From NCBI GenBank assembly GCA_014529385.2, contig CM043943.1:150879092-150943091 (forward strand): a stretch of 64,000 nucleotides of DNA. Direction: 5' to 3'. Numbering within the stretch: position 1 is the stretch's first letter; every line of letters starts with the position of its first letter. This document shows, in pieces, positions 60,740 through 64,000 of the stretch. The notes under the pieces were generated by a model. It saw only the letters and a list, made by a program, of their open reading frames with translations, made no database searches and was not told where the DNA came from. Position numbers and translations under genes: made by a program. This stretch comes from Adiantum capillus-veneris. Taxonomy: Eukaryota; Streptophyta; Polypodiopsida; Polypodiales; Pteridaceae.

Positions 60740-61740
60740 ATGATTATGTTAACTTCTAGAAACTGGGACCTGATTGTGTGGGTGTGTCCATTAAAAGAGA
60801 TTATGTATTAATGAGAAATGAAAGTGGGTAGCAATGCTTTAGTGAAGTTCCCTATCAAACAGACAACAATATTGAACGGAAGCCCATTGGAATGCTTTGT
60901 CCCCATTGGCGGCATGCATATTGGATGTGAAATGTATCAATGAAGAATATACTCAAAAAACTCAAGAGGGTAATGCAATGTAGTCCTCAAGGAAGACATG
61001 ACACACTTTCATTAATAGGATGAAAGAGGAGAGAGCACTACAAGCTTCTATTTTCATCTATAAACAACTAAATCAGTTCAAAGGGTTTCATGCATTGATT
61101 ATTGTGCACAAAAAATATTTCCACTATGCAGATTGTGATATGTGGTGATGAGGTTACATCAAGAATTTTGGAGAGAATCTTAGACAACATGCACTAATTA
61201 TGTTTATGAAATTCTCTCAATATGCTACTAGAAAGATGAGAGGGTATGATGCCCATTTAAGATAAATGGGACTCTTGTTTGTTGTGGAGCATGGTATGAG
61301 CTACATGGAATACCAAAGAAATCATCTTACTGTTGGAAGGAGAAATTTGAGAATGGTGTGCATCAATTTTTGCAGGGAAACACATGTACATTGAGAAGAG
61401 GACTTCAACGTTCTAGCTAGTAAGGGCAATGGTCAATAAATTTGTGGATAATAACTCTAAGAATATTCCACATAGAATTAGAAAAACGTTAGATGGCTCA
61501 AAGGAGACCCAATTGATAATTCCATGAGCATGACACTTGAACAAATGGGCGCTAAAAAGAAGCTTTCCCTATCATCTTTTGGTAGAATTTGGAATAAAGA
61601 GTACCCACATGTCACCTTCACAAAAATAAATGAGTTCTCTAAGTGCAATCCTTTTTGTTTAATCAAAGCAATGTTGGAAGTCAAATCTAACCTTGAAAAA
61701 AAAGCTATACTCTTGAGGAAAAGATTTAGAGGAGTGTAAG
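60740..61740 (+). pseudogene. Second, heavily decayed copy of the DUF7869-type transposon gene
   Basis: Matches 27,950-28,960 in short open pieces: TTILNGSPLECFVPIGGMH, WYELHGIPKKSSYCW, NTCTLRRGLQRSS, and KKLSLSSFGRIWNKEYPHVTFTK...EFSKCN. It stops before the LDNCAGENKN core, so only the N-terminal half remains. Confidence 0.75.
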
Positions 61741-63339
61741 ATCCCCAAATTTTGGGTCTCTTTTAAAAATAAGAAAAATAGTTTTCGATATACAATTCTT
61801 TAAATTTTGGTTTAAAATGCTTGTTTGGCAGTGTTGTGATGTTCTAAAGTGAAAAGCAAGGTCATTTCCATGTTTCGGTAGTTCAGACGAACATTTGGCT
61901 CAATTTTGGAAAAATCCTTTCTTTTTTTCTTCTTCATTCTTTTTGTGCTTTAAGGTGCTTTATTTGCAAAAAGCAAGGACAAATCCTTACTCTATGAGTC
62001 CCGGGGAGGCTATGGTTCAATTTTGTAAAAAATCTACTTTTCGAACACTTTTCACACTTGTTTTTTAGCTTTTCATGATTTTTTGTGCTTTTCAGTGAAA
62101 AGCAATCCGCTTTCTTGTTTCGATGGACAAGGGGAACTTGTGGTTCAATTTTAGAATTTTTTGCTTTTTTTTTCTTTTTACGTTTTAAAAAAAAGCTTTT
62201 TGTGCTTTTTAACATTTTTGAAAAGCAATGTGCTTTTTAGGATGACCTATACATAAAAATGTTACTTTGTCACCGTCGGATTTAAAATGATTACCCGAAG
62301 AAAAAACGAGATTAAACAGTGTCGGGGATAATGGGTGCGCGAGGTGAGCCGGAGCAGTGGGCTACTCGTTGTGGGAAAGAAGAGAGACAAGATGTAGGAC
62401 ACAAAAGCAAAAGACTTTGACGACACCTTAAATGCTTCAAATTGACAACTTGAATGCTTTAAGTTTCTATTGATTAGCCAAAGTGGAATTCAACTACAAG
62501 TGTTTGCCATTAACGACACTGACATAGTTAAGAGAGTTTAATGCTCCCAAATTCAACCATGACTGCAAATTTTTCACTTATGCCCTCCATTAGAGCTTTT
62601 TGAAGCTAATAGGAAGGAAGTATATGGCAAATATTTGCTGCCGAATGCCTTTCTATCTCCCAAGTACGGTAGAGAGAGGTTATTCTCTCTCCTTCTTGCC
62701 TTACGACTCCTCATGCCATAAAACACCTCTTCCCTTTGCTAGTTACCCTCATGCTAACATATCCTTATTACTTCCTTATCCACCAGGAGGACCAAGAGGA
62801 TAAGGAACTACATAAGCACTTCAGGCCCATGCTTTGACTTCGTCCATGATCCCTCATCTACAATTGTCCAATACGATATATATATGCAAACAATCCCAAC
62901 TTCAAATTGACATAACTTCAAATTCACCGTAGCTTCGGTTGACGAGCCATAAAGACAAGCCCATAGAGCACCTTGAGCACTACAATTCTAGCCCATAAAG
63001 TTTCATTTTTAATCACCTCAAATATACACACTTTCAGCATAAAAACATAGATTTTTGGCCCCTTAGAGCCCACATTTGGCATACATTTAGCATCACACCT
63101 TGCCTGTTATCAAGCCCTAGTCACTACTCAATAAACATATAGGCTTCAAAGAAGCTTAACTTTCATTCCTTTGCTGTTTTTTCCATCATGGAAGTGGAGC
63201 GGCACGATATCCACCCCCTCTGAGCCTGCACATCCTCCAGCATGTGCCAATCGTATTCGCTTTTAATTTGAATCATCCAAAGCTTCATCAAACACATCGT
63301 CTAATGAATACATATCATCATCATCCCTTGGCTACCAAT
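61741..63339. other. Non-coding interval
   Basis: No gene seen. 61,740-62,240 has recurring GTGCTTTT and AAAAGCAA text in both orientations. 62,280-63,300 is low-information mixed sequence. Confidence 0.5.
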
Positions 63340-64000
63340 CTAAGATTTGATCCTCAAAATTAAACTCACCTTCCTGTATCTTGAGCAGTTTGACCCTTTT
63401 CCCTGCAATAGGCACTCTAAGCTCAATGCCATTGAGCTCACATAATTTATATGTTGCATTGTTATAAACATGAAGTACAAAATATGGTCCAAACCATCAC
63501 TTGACCATCTTTCCCATAGCAAAGTATTGGTTTTCCAAGCTACTATCATAAACAAGTAGCCAAAATCCATCTTTGATAGCATAAGGCCGTAGCCTATGCT
63601 TCTCATCAAATGTTGCTTTATTCTTCAACCTTGCCTCCTTGAGCTTTTCTTTGGCCTGCTCAATATCTTCTTGAAGCCTCTCAAGCCGACAAATACGTAA
63701 AGCAGCAAGCAAATATTTTGTAGAGATATCTACTTCCGATGGAATTATAGTCCAAGACATAATTTCCTCCTCTGTAGGCATAATGGGTTTCTACCCATGC
63801 ATCAATTCAAATGGCATATAACCCGTAACTGAACTATGTGTAGTGCGATCAGCCCATAAAGCGAAAGGTAGCAACTTAGGCCAATCACCAATATGTCCTC
63901 GGCATGCCTTTGCTAAATCCTTAAAATAGGCGGATGCCCTCTTTCACTTTTCCCATTACCCTCTGGATTGTATGTCATAGTAAGAGCCACTTTGATGCCC
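63340..64000 (-). pseudogene. Ty3/gypsy integrase C-terminal fragment, different family
   Basis: Reading from the right edge: MTYNPEGNGKSER, WPKLLPFALWADRTTHSSVTGYMPFELMHG (with a TAG), PIMPTEEEIMSW, then DGFWLLVYDSSLENQYFAMGK, WWFGPYFVLHVYNNATYKLCELNG and VPIAGKRVKLL. This is the end of a gypsy integrase without a chromodomain. The element continues past 64,000. One frameshift is near 63,500, and the downstream text is non-coding. Confidence 0.75.

Overview
This is eukaryotic nuclear DNA, almost certainly from a land plant with a large, repeat-rich genome. A fern or other seedless plant is my guess, not something the sequence proves. The evidence is GT-AG introns with GTAAGT-type donors, a Ty3/gypsy chromovirus with an initiator-Met tRNA primer site, a CACTA-type element, an FCP1-like domain of the plant DxNGLL type, and long plant-style satellites. 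No tRNA, rRNA, CRISPR array or clear housekeeping gene was found. Nearly everything is mobile or repetitive.

Layout. 1-2,880: 3' part of a minus-strand gene with a DGQHR/ParB-like motif. 2,927-11,920: satellite I (about 440 bp units, some about 362 bp) built on a GGTCCACCACTTGTCC box. 11,921-13,440: AT-rich and GC-rich filler. 13,440-15,647 and 27,387-27,890: satellite II (about 320 bp units) with the same box. 15,648-27,386: an 11.7 kb TIR transposon (element A) inserted precisely in satellite II. 27,891-30,700: a decayed DUF7869-type transposon gene. 31,422-41,310: a second 9.9 kb TIR transposon (element B) of the same family. 41,450-58,913: three decayed copies of one chromovirus, with a CACTA-type insertion in the first. 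58,914-64,000: decayed transposon genes and a fragment of a different gypsy element.

The central discovery is the A/B family. Both elements have 32-33 bp TIRs starting CATTAGGAAA. Both carry the same unusual genes: a DDE-like transposase candidate, a BAH-like protein with a C-terminal ubiquitin-like region, a conserved protein of unknown function (here protein X), and a divergent histone H3 that begins ARTK. In A the H3 reading frame runs across spliced exons into a Ulp1-type (C48) cysteine protease, an acidic linker and an FCP1/NIF-type HAD phosphatase domain, giving an apparent H3-Ulp1-FCP1 fusion. In B the H3 tail matches canonical H3 residues 1-8 but lacks K9, and the tail is separated from the histone fold by a long charged linker. 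A transposon that brings its own nucleosome component and chromatin-modifying domains is the most notable system here. Both copies carry stops and frameshifts, so intact relatives should be sought.
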